Assembly: GCA_937870915.1 (NCBI GenBank)
Contig: CALMZQ010000046.1
Coordinates: 1-54,370, forward strand
DNA: 54,370 bases
Direction: 5' to 3'
Origin: an uncultured Ignavibacteria bacterium
Lineage (GTDB): Bacteria > Bacteroidota > Ignavibacteria > Kapaibacteriales > Kapaibacteriaceae
Shown here: positions 41,800-50,728 of the stretch, in pieces
Numbering within the stretch: position 1 is the stretch's first letter
Layout of the letters: the number at the start of each line of letters is the position of its first letter
Translations under genes and position numbers: made by a program
The notes under the pieces: generated by a model
What the model saw: the letters and a program-made list of their open reading frames with translations, nothing else
What the model was told of the DNA's origin: nothing
Databases searched by the model: none

Positions 41800-44700
41800 A
41801 TGAAGAGTCTTGCGCAGACAATACTGATGGGTGTAATGTTCATCACGGGTATGAGCGCCGTAGCCCAACATTACACCGCACGCATACTCGACGTCAAACA
41901 TGGACTTCCGTCGTTTGATATCAATGCAACGCACGTAGACCGATACGGATATACGTGGATCGCAACGCAAGACGGACTCTGCCGCTGGAACGGTTGGCGA
42001 ATCGAGACCTTTATGCCTAGTCTCGAGGACTCATCATCGATCCTGAGTCAACGTTGTTATTCGATCACGGAACGTGCTGACGGAACCCTGAGATTCTCAT
42101 CCATCAATGGAATATCCACGTTCGATAAGGGGCGCCAAGCATTTAGAAATTGGAGTCCGCAAGGTGATCGCAATAGCACTGATCTCAAAGGTTCACTATT
42201 GCGTTGGTTGAACGATTCAGTGGCGGTATTCTGGCGGCAATCCGGTACATCCGAGCCTCCGATGAATATGGTGTGCACAATCGGATCGCGTGGCGTTTCC
42301 ACTGCCTATATCAAGGCTCCCGGAACAGGGAACATAGAGACGATGACGGGCTTTGCTACGATGGTGAGCGATATGCAGGGTCGACTCTGGGCGGCAACGA
42401 GCTATGGATTGGCAGTACGTGAGCTCGGCGATAGTGTGTTCGTGGTTATGCACTCTATTGCTTCTGAAGATGCAATGATGCCCGATATCACGCTGATCCC
42501 GGAGTCGGGGAGTACCGCTTGGCTTATCGATAAACATCGCCGACACCTCTTTCGGGTGAATCTCGGAAAGAAGGGTTCACTGAGCGAGGTCGTGCTACCA
42601 TCTTCATTTGATATCAGTGAACAATTCAGTGGAGTCACACTCTCAGAGAATCGACTTTTTCTCGTGAATTCGCGCTCTACAGTCTGCATCGTTGCCCCTG
42701 GGCCAACAGGTGACTACATCGCACGGGCTGTTGACTTTATGTCGGGTCCCGGCTCTGCACATCTCGTCTCATCCATCAACGGCGTATTCTCGTGTATCAC
42801 AGATCGTAAGGGGCGTGTGTGGTTCTCAGGCGTTGGTGGAGTGATGTGTTTTGATGTGAAGACGAATATCCTCCGACACGTCCGAATCGATCTGCCGCAA
42901 GAAATTGGAAGTAGTAACTACGTTGTAAATCCGATCAATGTAGACGACCAAGACCGCATCACGGCATACGATCCAGGTATTGGAGTGATCATTGCAGATC
43001 CACAACGCCCCTTTGCCATACATGCAAAAGACTGGCCGTCCACGATCATTCGGGCGGCGGGAGTTGATGAGGACACCTTCTTAGGGCTTATTGGCGGTGA
43101 AAGGCCTTCCCTCTCGTTCATCAATATTCGTTCAGGAACTGCCGAGGCGCTCAACGTTGGCGATCTTAACATGATGGGCAGTTTGTACCGCGCACGTGAT
43201 GGTAGAATTTGGATAGGGGGATACCGATCGGTCCTTGCCTTTTGGCCGAATGAACGCAATGCAAAACGATACTCGATTTCCTCGGGGATTCCAAACAGTG
43301 AGATGTATAGTGAGCTGATCGAACGGATGAGCGAGTCGCCCGACGGACGGCTTTGGGCCTTTACGGACTATGGAAAGTATGTTCTCGATCCAAGTACGGA
43401 TCGGTTTATTTTTCAGGAACCGCAAGGGGTATTCCGCGACTTCATTGTACAAGACGCTGTTCTGGACTTCATACCGAGTAGAGATGGCAAGCTCTGGGTC
43501 TATGGATATCGTGAACTGGGCACCATGGCTCAGAATGGAATGGTAACACCGGCTGATATTCGTCCGGTAAATGCTCAGACCGAACTGCTCGCGTCAATCA
43601 AATATGTGTCGATGATCGATAACGGTAAGGCCGTTATAGTAGATCGCAGAGGGGTTTCTATTGTAGACCTCGCGAAGCGAACGTATGAACGAATCAGAAG
43701 CCCCTTTGTAGAAGTTGGTCGTCAGCCATATCTGGGAGCTCAACGTGATCACCTTGGCAGGCTTTGGATTGTTGCATCTACGCATGTGGAGTTGTTCGAT
43801 GTAAAGACGTATCGGTTCCGACTCATTCCATTGGAAACGGTGAGCGGAAAGATGTACATCAAGGAAGCGTACTTCCCAAAGGTTGGCAACGTGATCAAGG
43901 TGGTGATGGTGCATAGTGAAGGCATCCACGTGCTAGATCCGCATACCGTGCCAACTGTGCGTACGGATATACGCGTGATGTTCAGCTCGTTGTTGGTGAA
44001 TGACTCGCTGCGTGCTCTCGACCCATGGTTGAATGATCGAGATACACTAACCGTTGCATACGAAGATTCGCCTTTCACGATACGATTCTCCGTTGTGGAT
44101 CCTACGTATGGCGAGTTTCTTCGATATCGATACCTCCTTGAAGGGTATGATGAGCGATGGATAGAAACGGCTGATCTGTTAGAGGGTCGCTATCAGAATG
44201 TAGGTCCGGGTACCTATCGCTTCCGCGTGCAGGTCTTTGACGTAGATGGAATCTGGAAGGAACCTCGAGAGCCCCTTACACTTATCGTTGAGCCGTCATG
44301 GTGGCAGACGTTGTGGCTAAAGATTGGGTCAGCACTTGTGATCGGTTTGGTCGGTTTTGGGTTCTATCGCAACCGTGTTCGCACGATCACCGCACGTAAT
44401 CATGAACTCGAGCGTCAGGTGCAAGACAGAACGCGAGATCTAAAGGCCGAGCAGGAACGCAGTGACGGGTTGTTGCTTAACGTTCTGCCTGAGGCTGTAG
44501 CACATCGATTGAAAAACGGTGAGCGACATATCGCAGATAGTTATTCCAATGCCTCGATCCTCTTTGCTGACCTCGTTGGGTTCACACCACTCACGTCAAC
44601 ACTTTCGCCACAAGAGGTCGTTCGGATCCTGAACGATCTCTTCTCCCGATTCGATCGTGCTGCTCGCGAACATGGAGTAGAGCGCATAAAGACTATTGGC

Positions 44701-45090
44701 GACGGATATATGGCTGCTTCCGGCGTTCCGGAACAGGCAGATGATCATGCCCGACGGATGGCTGCTTTTGCCATTGATATGAATGCAACAATGGTAGCCT
44801 TTGCAAAGGAGTCGGGATATGACCTGCACCTACGCGTAGGAATCAGTTGCGGAGACGTTGTGGCCGCTGTTGTCGGTGAGAGTCGGTTTGCCTACGATCT
44901 CTGGGGCGATGCCGTAAACGTTGCTGCACGTATGGAAGGACTGTGTGAATCCGACCGGATACACTGCTCCAAGGCATTTGTTGATGCACTCCTCGATCAA
45001 GGGGCTTCTCGGTTCGTGATCGACGAACGAGGTCACCTCGATGTAAAAGGAAAGGGTGTGATGCAGACCTATTGGCTCAGTGCCAGGTAG
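41800..45090 (+). CDS. Periplasmic propeller sensor fused to a class III adenylate cyclase
   Basis: The 1096-aa protein starts at MKSLAQTIL, a signal peptide; an upstream in-frame ATG at 41725 is less likely. Residues about 25-680 are a Reg_prop-type propeller (DVKHGLPSFDINATHVDRYG, GYTWIATQDGLCRWNG). The Y_Y_Y domain follows near 770-830 (RYRYLLEGYDERWIE), then one membrane helix near 840 and a coiled coil. The cyclase domain covers about 915-1096. FADLVGF and KTIGDG give the metal Asp residues, Lys before TIGD marks ATP use, and DLWGDAVNVAARM has the Asn and Arg of the transition state. This layout normally ends in a histidine kinase; here the output is cAMP. Confidence 0.9.
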   Translation: MKSLAQTILMGVMFITGMSAVAQHYTARILDVKHGLPSFDINATHVDRYGYTWIATQDGLCRWNGWRIETFMPSLEDSSSILSQRCYSITERADGTLRFSSINGISTFDKGRQAFRNWSPQGDRNSTDLKGSLLRWLNDSVAVFWRQSGTSEPPMNMVCTIGSRGVSTAYIKAPGTGNIETMTGFATMVSDMQGRLWAATSYGLAVRELGDSVFVVMHSIASEDAMMPDITLIPESGSTAWLIDKHRRHLFRVNLGKKGSLSEVVLPSSFDISEQFSGVTLSENRLFLVNSRSTVCIVAPGPTGDYIARAVDFMSGPGSAHLVSSINGVFSCITDRKGRVWFSGVGGVMCFDVKTNILRHVRIDLPQEIGSSNYVVNPINVDDQDRITAYDPGIGVIIADPQRPFAIHAKDWPSTIIRAAGVDEDTFLGLIGGERPSLSFINIRSGTAEALNVGDLNMMGSLYRARDGRIWIGGYRSVLAFWPNERNAKRYSISSGIPNSEMYSELIERMSESPDGRLWAFTDYGKYVLDPSTDRFIFQEPQGVFRDFIVQDAVLDFIPSRDGKLWVYGYRELGTMAQNGMVTPADIRPVNAQTELLASIKYVSMIDNGKAVIVDRRGVSIVDLAKRTYERIRSPFVEVGRQPYLGAQRDHLGRLWIVASTHVELFDVKTYRFRLIPLETVSGKMYIKEAYFPKVGNVIKVVMVHSEGIHVLDPHTVPTVRTDIRVMFSSLLVNDSLRALDPWLNDRDTLTVAYEDSPFTIRFSVVDPTYGEFLRYRYLLEGYDERWIETADLLEGRYQNVGPGTYRFRVQVFDVDGIWKEPREPLTLIVEPSWWQTLWLKIGSALVIGLVGFGFYRNRVRTITARNHELERQVQDRTRDLKAEQERSDGLLLNVLPEAVAHRLKNGERHIADSYSNASILFADLVGFTPLTSTLSPQEVVRILNDLFSRFDRAAREHGVERIKTIGDGYMAASGVPEQADDHARRMAAFAIDMNATMVAFAKESGYDLHLRVGISCGDVVAAVVGESRFAYDLWGDAVNVAARMEGLCESDRIHCSKAFVDALLDQGASRFVIDERGHLDVKGKGVMQTYWLSAR

Positions 45091-45099
45091 TTCACAACG

Positions 45100-45807
45100 T
45101 CACTTCCGCTCATCGCCGTAGAAGAGCAGTCGCCATGTGTCATTGCGTACCGACGGTGTTTTTGCTGCCTTTGCCATTTTCTTCGGCTCCGGAGCTAGTT
45201 TCTCATCACATCTGTGGAATGACTTCAGTGCCGCTTGGGCCTGAATCTGACATCCGCGTTCTTCAGAACCATACCGGATAGAGTATCCGGCAAGGCGGTT
45301 TTTATCATCACACATTGGTGTAACAACCACCTGTTCCGGTGTGAGACCGTCCGCTACTTCGATCCTCGGAAACGACGTAGCGCCGCCGCCTACTCGGTCA
45401 ACCGTTTGGCACTTGTGCGTGAGGAGAACTACATCTTTGCTCTTGTCAACTACGCGAAGTGTGACAGTCTTTGTGGCCTCGTCTATCCGCGACTCAATAG
45501 TTACCGCTGCAGGATTCAAACTGTCGAGCACGATGAAGATCGATTCTCCATATTTCATCACGATCTCGTCACCTACATTTTGCAAAGACTCTGTGCGCGG
45601 AGTGGCCTTGCCCTTTGGTGTTGGGGCATAGGTTAAGCCCCCTGCCGTTGCCACAGCCATCACGGTGTCTTCAACAACTGTGATCGGGCCATAGACCTTC
45701 TCCAGATCCTGCGTAGGTGCAGCTGCCTTGGTTGTTGATGTGGTGCTCGATCCGCAACCAATAGCAATCAGGCTGCAAACAAGAATGAAAAGTGTTGCAA
45801 ACTTCAT
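45100..45807 (-). CDS. Lipoprotein of unknown function
   Basis: The 235-aa protein has a lipoprotein signal (LIAIGC, lipidated Cys at residue 18) and then a Ser/Thr-rich linker. The C-terminal part has four cysteines and a basic tail. AGGAGA seven bases before the ATG is a good ribosome binding site. It converges with the cyclase gene (nine bases apart) and overlaps the next gene by four bases, so the two lipoproteins form a pair. No domain is recognised. Confidence 0.65.
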   Translation of the reverse strand: MKFATLFILVCSLIAIGCGSSTTSTTKAAAPTQDLEKVYGPITVVEDTVMAVATAGGLTYAPTPKGKATPRTESLQNVGDEIVMKYGESIFIVLDSLNPAAVTIESRIDEATKTVTLRVVDKSKDVVLLTHKCQTVDRVGGGATSFPRIEVADGLTPEQVVVTPMCDDKNRLAGYSIRYGSEERGCQIQAQAALKSFHRCDEKLAPEPKKMAKAAKTPSVRNDTWRLLFYGDERK

Positions 45808-46460
45808 CGTGTTTCTCCTGGCTGGTAGCTTATGGATGTAACCTGACTTTCGGCTTCAGTGAAGGCGCGCAGCAACATGTCGCGCAATACAGACGTTCCG
45901 GACGGTCCAATGATGATGAATCTATGGTCCGGCAGTTTTGACAGAGACTCCATCTCAGTGCGGGTGATGATCGGTCCTACACGTTCGAATTCAGCCCTCG
46001 TTTTGAGGAGAAGGGGCGGAAATGTACCGAGCACTACCGTGCGCGTGTGTTCACACGACGACTGAAGGCTGGATCCAATGGCCGAAGAAAGTGCCGTTGA
46101 GAAGTATGGTAGAGTTGCCGGAGCATCGGACTTGCGTAGTGACCGAGTGTTGCTCAGCGAGTCGAGCAGGCGTACTGCCGTGGAATTGTTGCTCTCTAGG
46201 ACATTTCCATTCCCATAGAAGATCTTCACTGCCGCTGGAGACGGGAGATCGTTCATATATGCCCGTATATCGTTCCAGCCCTGAGGATCCAAGGAGATCA
46301 CTGCAATGGCTACAGCTGAACTGTCCACCTGCCCCTTCTTGGGCTTCAGCGAGTCCGCTACGTCCTGCGGCGTATCCTTTGAAGTCTCCCCGGAACACCC
46401 TATGAGTAGGGCGGAGTAGGTAGCAATGACAGCCAAACACCTTGGTAAAGTACATATCAC
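45804..46460 (-). CDS. Lipoprotein of unknown function, paired with the previous one
   Basis: I start this 218-aa protein at GTG 46460, which gives a signal peptide ending in the lipobox ALLIGC. The open frame continues upstream to 46679 only because the heptamer array is open in this direction (RYSLFAI repeats). A GGGGG run lies eight bases before the GTG. The mature part has a Thr/Ser-rich stretch and FIIIGPSGTSVL near the C-terminus. Repeated VVLGTFP and GWNDIRAYMND segments have a von Willebrand-like feel, but I do not assign a family. Its stop overlaps the next ATG. Confidence 0.55.
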   Translation of the reverse strand: MICTLPRCLAVIATYSALLIGCSGETSKDTPQDVADSLKPKKGQVDSSAVAIAVISLDPQGWNDIRAYMNDLPSPAAVKIFYGNGNVLESNNSTAVRLLDSLSNTRSLRKSDAPATLPYFSTALSSAIGSSLQSSCEHTRTVVLGTFPPLLLKTRAEFERVGPIITRTEMESLSKLPDHRFIIIGPSGTSVLRDMLLRAFTEAESQVTSISYQPGETR

Positions 46461-46490
46461 TCGTGCGCCCCCTACAGACGGAAAAATGGA

Positions 46491-46567
46491 AAATAGGGAA
46501 TAGGGAATAGAGAATAGAGAATAGAGAATAGCGAATAGCGAATAGCGAACAGGGAATAGCGAATAGC
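46491..46567. repeat. GAAYAGC heptamer array E (11 units)
   Basis: Eleven units with a change in the last base along the array: two end in G, three in A, then six mainly in C. One unit is GAACAGG. The array lies in the gap between the divergent lipoprotein and beta-barrel genes and is followed by the GTAGCCCATGAC palindrome. On the minus strand it is open in all frames. Confidence 0.95.
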
Positions 46568-46579
46568 GAAATTCTGTAG

Positions 46580-46598
46580 CCCATGACGAAGTCATGGG
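46580..46598. repeat. CCCATGAC palindrome, copy 1
   Basis: CCCATGACGAAGTCATGGG is a perfect 8-bp hairpin with a three-base loop. It follows array E after AATTCTGTAG and recurs with the same AATTCTGTAG lead at 47311-47329. Confidence 0.85.
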
Positions 46599-46693
46599 TA
46601 TGGAAGGGGAGCTCCATTGGAACATCCTTCTCAAGATCAGCGTCTCAGCACCTTGTAATGCAACATGTTTGAACGACAAAAGGAAGAACGGCT

Positions 46694-47209
46694 ATGGCAA
46701 GAGTACGCACGGTAATGATGATGAGCCTCGTGGTTCTTGGGCTGACGGTTTCTCTGCAAGCACAGGGACCCAAGGGCAAGGACTTTGGATTTGGTATCGT
46801 TCTCGGTGAACCGCTAGGATTGACGTTGAAGTATTGGACCTCCAAAGAAAATGCATGGCAGGGAAGTATTGGCGCCTCGTATTTCGGTGCTCCACGTATT
46901 CAGGTTGACTACCTTTGGCACCTCAATGTCTTCAAATCCGATGTTGTAAAGCTCATTGCCGGCCCTGGGGCTGGTATTGGATTTGGCAAGGAAGGTAGTG
47001 GCTTCTGGTATAAGGATAAGGGGCAGAAGTACTGGTACTATCGCGACGATGCCGACTTCGGTGTTGGTGTTCGCGTGATCACCGGTATCAACATCATTCC
47101 TCGTAACACTCCAATCGAAATCTTCCTCGAGCTTGGTCCAAACATCGGTATCTATCCTGATTTCGGCGTTGGCCTAGATGCAGGGATTGGTATACGTTTT
47201 TATCCGTAG
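46694..47209 (+). CDS. Small outer-membrane beta-barrel protein
   Basis: The 171-aa protein has a signal peptide (MMMSLVVLGLTVSLQAQ) and a Gly/aromatic-rich mature part made of short strands, such as DFGFGIVLGEPLGLTLKYW and DFGVGLDAGIGIRFYP. Its size and pattern suit an eight-strand barrel of the OmpA-like or DUF3996 type. AGGAAG nine bases upstream supports the ATG. The stop TAG is directly followed by the GAACAGA heptamers of array F. Confidence 0.75.
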   Translation: MARVRTVMMMSLVVLGLTVSLQAQGPKGKDFGFGIVLGEPLGLTLKYWTSKENAWQGSIGASYFGAPRIQVDYLWHLNVFKSDVVKLIAGPGAGIGFGKEGSGFWYKDKGQKYWYYRDDADFGVGVRVITGINIIPRNTPIEIFLELGPNIGIYPDFGVGLDAGIGIRFYP

Positions 47210-47254
47210 AACAGAGAACGAATAGCGAATAGCGAATAGCGAACAGCGAACAGC
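47209..47254. repeat. GAAYAGC heptamer array F (6 units)
   Basis: One GAACAGA, a partial GAAC, three GAATAGC and two GAACAGC units start at the last base of the barrel gene's TAG stop. The array is followed by TGCCGAGCG..CGAGGCA and two CCCATGAC hairpins. Confidence 0.92.
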
Positions 47255-47262
47255 TAACGTCA

Positions 47263-47282
47263 TGCCGAGCGTAGTCGAGGCA
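47263..47282. repeat. TGCCGAGC..CGAGGCA imperfect palindrome
   Basis: TGCCGAGCGTAGTCGAGGCA is an imperfect inverted repeat between array F and the CCCATGAC hairpins. Similar sequences are often repeated in Bacteroidota genomes, but I saw only one copy here. Confidence 0.45.
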
Positions 47283-47310
47283 CAAAATTCTGTAGCCCAT
47301 GACGCAGTAG

Positions 47311-47329
47311 CCCATGACGTAGTCATGGG
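47311..47329. repeat. CCCATGAC palindrome, copy 2
   Basis: CCCATGACGTAGTCATGGG is a perfect 8-bp hairpin with three loop bases. A half copy (CCCATGACGCAG) begins 15 bases before it. The order heptamers, AATTCTGTAG, palindrome is the same as at copy 1, so the two form one composite element. Confidence 0.85.
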
Positions 47330-47354
47330 ACGATAAATTGACGATCAAAGGGAG

Positions 47355-48323
47355 TTAAAACGTTCGCCGAGCGGTGGGAGGTAAGCCTTCTATCATGTGT
47401 TTGCGGGCCTTGAGCAGTGTTTGTGGGTGGGTTGCCTGGAACGCATGTTTCATCTGGCGCAGTTGGGGCAGCAGTGAGTGCATACGCCTGAGGGCATTGT
47501 ACCATTGTCTGTCTCCAAACATCCAGCGGAGCAAGTAGTTCGCCGCGAGGTAGAGCTGGTAGCGGAGAAGGGGAGCCCCTTGCAGGTGAAAGAGATGAAA
47601 CAACATCTTATTGCAGCGAGAGACGATGCGCACGTGGTCCGAAGAGGATGTTCTGGCGATGGTTGATGAAGGGGCATGTGTGCATTTGGACGTAGGCACG
47701 TAGAGACACGTCCAGCCACGACGCCATGCGCGAACAGACAGATCCACGTCCTCCATATAGAATGGGGAGTAGATCTCGTTCATCCCACCGAGCTCCATGA
47801 GTTTACGCCTGTCCATCAGTGCATTGGCACCGGAGAGAAAGAACGTAGTTCGCAAAACATCAGGTTCATCAGGGTAGGTTGCATTCACGGTACTGTTGAA
47901 CGAGAAGCCATCATAGACCGGTAGCTTTGCCGAGTCGATTAGTCTGCCATCACCTTCATAGATGCTGCCCATGGTACCAAACAACAATGGGTCTTTAAAG
48001 AGCGGGAGCTGGTCAACGAAGTAGTTGATGTCCAAGGCTACGTCACTATTGAGTGCCAATACCAGATCCTTGGTGGCAAGTCGAAATCCGCAATTGATGT
48101 TCCCGGAGAATCCCTTGTTCTCGGTGTTGACAACAACACGTACGGTAGGATACTGCGAACGAAGGAAATCAACCGATCCATCAGTTGATGCGTCATCGGC
48201 AACAATGATCTCGTGATCAACGGCAATGCTGTCAAGAGCCGCTACCACTGTCGGTAGATACACTTCGAGCAAGTGCTTGCCGTTGTAGTTGGGGATGACG
48301 ACGGAGATGGAAAGCATAGGCAT
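47355..48323 (-). CDS. Family 2 glycosyltransferase
   Basis: The 322-aa cytosolic or membrane-associated enzyme adds a sugar to a surface glycan. It opens with SVVIPNYNGKHLLEVYLPTV. The nucleotide-sugar site has DDASTDGS (about 42-49) and the metal-binding NSDVAL (about 92-97). MEDVDLSVRAWRRGW (about 192-206) is the catalytic ED motif of rhamnosyltransferase-like GT2 proteins. The last 80 residues are basic and helical. Two in-frame ATGs stand 6 bases apart (48323 and 48317). There are no glycan genes beside it. Confidence 0.9.
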   Translation of the reverse strand: MPMLSISVVIPNYNGKHLLEVYLPTVVAALDSIAVDHEIIVADDASTDGSVDFLRSQYPTVRVVVNTENKGFSGNINCGFRLATKDLVLALNSDVALDINYFVDQLPLFKDPLLFGTMGSIYEGDGRLIDSAKLPVYDGFSFNSTVNATYPDEPDVLRTTFFLSGANALMDRRKLMELGGMNEIYSPFYMEDVDLSVRAWRRGWTCLYVPTSKCTHAPSSTIARTSSSDHVRIVSRCNKMLFHLFHLQGAPLLRYQLYLAANYLLRWMFGDRQWYNALRRMHSLLPQLRQMKHAFQATHPQTLLKARKHMIEGLPPTARRTF

Positions 48324-48518
48324 TCAATTTGCAACATGTTCAGTGAAATCGTACGTTGCGAACATGAAGATGATCCAATACAACATGCACAGCTGGACGT
48401 ATCTCGTTATGCGTGCCAGTTCTTGTTTACCGCCATGGAAAAGACTGAGAGGAACTGCGATACTCCTTGCGTCTCCGGGTGAGTCGGTGATCAATGACGG
48501 TGATTTTGATGCACTTCG

Positions 48519-48845
48519 ATGACCACCCTAGACCAATACCTCAAAACGCTCTCCGCTTCTCATCACGAGCTCGTTCAGCTTCTCGATAGTGTAATCACAC
48601 AAGCAGCTCCAATGCTAACGTCGTCGTTGAAATGGAGCAATCTCACATACGGTACGTCAAAGAATGTCTGTGCTATTGTCACACACAAGAGCCATGTGAA
48701 TCTGCAGTTCTTTGAGGGGGCTCACCTCAACGATCCTCAATCGGTGCTGACGGGAACGGGGAAGGATATGCGACACATAAAACTTGTCGGTATATCGGAC
48801 GTTGACAAAGAATACATTGCGTTCTTGCTTCAGCAGCTGGTTTAA
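48519..48845 (+). CDS. DUF1801-domain protein
   Basis: The 108-aa cytosolic protein matches the small DUF1801 (YdhG-like) fold: SLKWSNLTYGTSKNVCAIVTH, NLQFFEGAHLNDP and GKDMRHIKL are family landmarks. The function of this family is unknown. The ATG overlaps a short upstream reading frame by four bases. Its stop overlaps the stop of the convergent helicase gene (TAA and TTA share bases at 48842-48845). Confidence 0.82.
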   Translation: MTTLDQYLKTLSASHHELVQLLDSVITQAAPMLTSSLKWSNLTYGTSKNVCAIVTHKSHVNLQFFEGAHLNDPQSVLTGTGKDMRHIKLVGISDVDKEYIAFLLQQLV

Positions 48846-50722
48846 TACCCGCTCCACGCACTTACAACTGTTGCATTCTTCTCTGCGTACTCCCAAAGCC
48901 CCTTATAGAAGGGATGCGCAGCAATAGTTGACCCGTCTCCGATGATCACAAGTTTGCGTCGTGCGCGTGTCATAGCAACATTCATCCGGCGGATATCCTT
49001 GAGAAAGCCGATCTCCTGATCGTCATTGCTTCGTACAAGTGAGATGATGATCACATCACATTCCGACCCTTGGAATGAATCAACAGTATCGATATCGAGC
49101 GTTACATTGGGGTGTACGTTGGCAGCGCCCAAGATTGATGTGATGAGTCGCACCTGCCCCCTATACGGAGAAATGATACCCACACTCCATGTTTCGTGAC
49201 CTTCATTTTCCATGAGCTGATTGTATACAGCACACGCACACTCGGCTTCGCCTTTGTTGGCAAGAGACTCAGACCCTTCTCCGGGGGATTCCTCCCAGCC
49301 CCTTCCCGATGAATCGATAATGGTGAGACTTTCTTGTAAGGGGGCTCCTGCAGGCACAGTACGATCTTCCACGCTTGGATGTGATGTTACCTTGCCTTCA
49401 TAAAACGTGGAGTTAGAGTACGTCATGATCACGTGATTCATGCGGTACTGCTCTGTTAACAAACTCACTGCTGAAGGATGTGCCTTGATCGCACGTTCCA
49501 GCATGGTAGTTCCCAAAGCCATCTGTGCTGCTTGTTGGTCGATCACGGTAGGGGGCAGTTGGTGCGGATCGCCGGCCAAGATCACACGCTCGGCGCGCAA
49601 GAGGGGGATGCACATTGCGGGATCGAGTGCCTGTCCGGCCTCGTCGATCACAACGTATTCAAAGTGTCGACCTTTCAGTTCTTCATTTCTTGTTGCCACA
49701 AGGGTACACGCAACTACATCAGCCTGATCAATGATCAGATCGGTTACCTGCTGCTCCATACGGCGCACATCGGCAATGATGGACCGAGCTTCCTGAAGGA
49801 GAAGCTTGCGCTGTTCCATCTCTGCCTTGCCGAACGAGCGTTTGTATTTCATTGCAAGTCGGCGAAATTCATCGGCCCGTTTGCGCATGTCTTTTACGTC
49901 GGCAGACATCCCGTGACGTTTCCAACGTTCGCCAAGCGTGTGCTCCATCACCGACCGATCGATGCGTGCAAGATTACCGAGTCGGACAACGTCGAGTCCA
50001 GCAGCAGCGCATCGCTCCGTGAGCAAGTCAACAGCCGCATTTGAAGGGGCGCATACCAATACCGGACGTGCCCGTTTTGCACAGCGCCGTATCACTTCAA
50101 CAAGTGTTGTTGTTTTTCCCGTTCCGGGTGGACCATGGATGATTGCAACATCGTTTGCGCGTAATGCTAGATCAACTGCGGCAATCTGCGAGGCATTGAG
50201 CGATGGCACCTGTTCCATCGTTGAAGGCGGAGCAAACGAAGGCGATCCATCAGCAAAGAGAACATCGCGCAACGTCGCTAGTCGATCGCCATCGGCCTTG
50301 CGCACACGTTCAAGCGCATCAACCATGTCTTTGAAGCCCGATGCATCGAATGTGAGTTGCACACCCAACCGTCCGTCGTCGAGCCAATCCGGATGCTCAT
50401 TGTCGCGAAGGATAACATGCGCCACATTCCCCGTCACCCAATGAATCGTACCGTTCACAGCACGTTGTTCTGTACCCGACTGAGAGAACAGCTGACATGG
50501 CTTGCCCCCTCCCAACTGATGAGGTCCAGTCTGACCGGTGCGTTCTACGACTACGAACGGATATTCACCAAATCCATATCCCTTCTCACGTATGCGGAGC
50601 GGGAACCACGCCACACCCTCGGCAACACGCTGTCGGACGGGAGCAACACCTGTTAAGACACGAAACCGTTCTGCATGTGCATCACGTTCGCGTTGGAGAG
50701 CAAGGGAGAGGAGATCGAGCAT
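48842..50722 (-). CDS. Superfamily 1 helicase of the IGHMBP2/Dna2-like group
   Basis: The 626-aa protein unwinds nucleic acid with ATP. After an N-terminal OB-like region (residues about 40-160) come Walker A IHGPPGTGKTTT (about 195), CAPSNAAVD (motif Ia), Walker B YVVIDEAGQALDP, AGDPHQLPPT (motif III), LLTEQYRMN (motif IV), DSFQGSECDVI (motif V) and VAMTRARRKLVIIGD (motif VI). The set is complete. Homologues act in RNA or DNA processing, and some are part of defence loci, but nothing here points to that. Its ATG follows the TATGACAGT array. Confidence 0.9.
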   Translation of the reverse strand: MLDLLSLALQRERDAHAERFRVLTGVAPVRQRVAEGVAWFPLRIREKGYGFGEYPFVVVERTGQTGPHQLGGGKPCQLFSQSGTEQRAVNGTIHWVTGNVAHVILRDNEHPDWLDDGRLGVQLTFDASGFKDMVDALERVRKADGDRLATLRDVLFADGSPSFAPPSTMEQVPSLNASQIAAVDLALRANDVAIIHGPPGTGKTTTLVEVIRRCAKRARPVLVCAPSNAAVDLLTERCAAAGLDVVRLGNLARIDRSVMEHTLGERWKRHGMSADVKDMRKRADEFRRLAMKYKRSFGKAEMEQRKLLLQEARSIIADVRRMEQQVTDLIIDQADVVACTLVATRNEELKGRHFEYVVIDEAGQALDPAMCIPLLRAERVILAGDPHQLPPTVIDQQAAQMALGTTMLERAIKAHPSAVSLLTEQYRMNHVIMTYSNSTFYEGKVTSHPSVEDRTVPAGAPLQESLTIIDSSGRGWEESPGEGSESLANKGEAECACAVYNQLMENEGHETWSVGIISPYRGQVRLITSILGAANVHPNVTLDIDTVDSFQGSECDVIIISLVRSNDDQEIGFLKDIRRMNVAMTRARRKLVIIGDGSTIAAHPFYKGLWEYAEKNATVVSAWSGY

Positions 50723-50728
50723 ATCACT

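Noticed and set aside
46051-46617. 188-residue open frame on the minus strand
   Set aside because: It begins in the heptamer array and overlaps the lipoprotein in another frame; the lipoprotein frame has a signal and lipobox, this one does not.
48289-48522. Short frames before the DUF1801 gene
   Set aside because: Two short frames (about 50-77 residues) in different phases have no recognised family; one overlaps the DUF1801 ATG (GESVINDGDF) and may be a real leader, but support is too weak to list.
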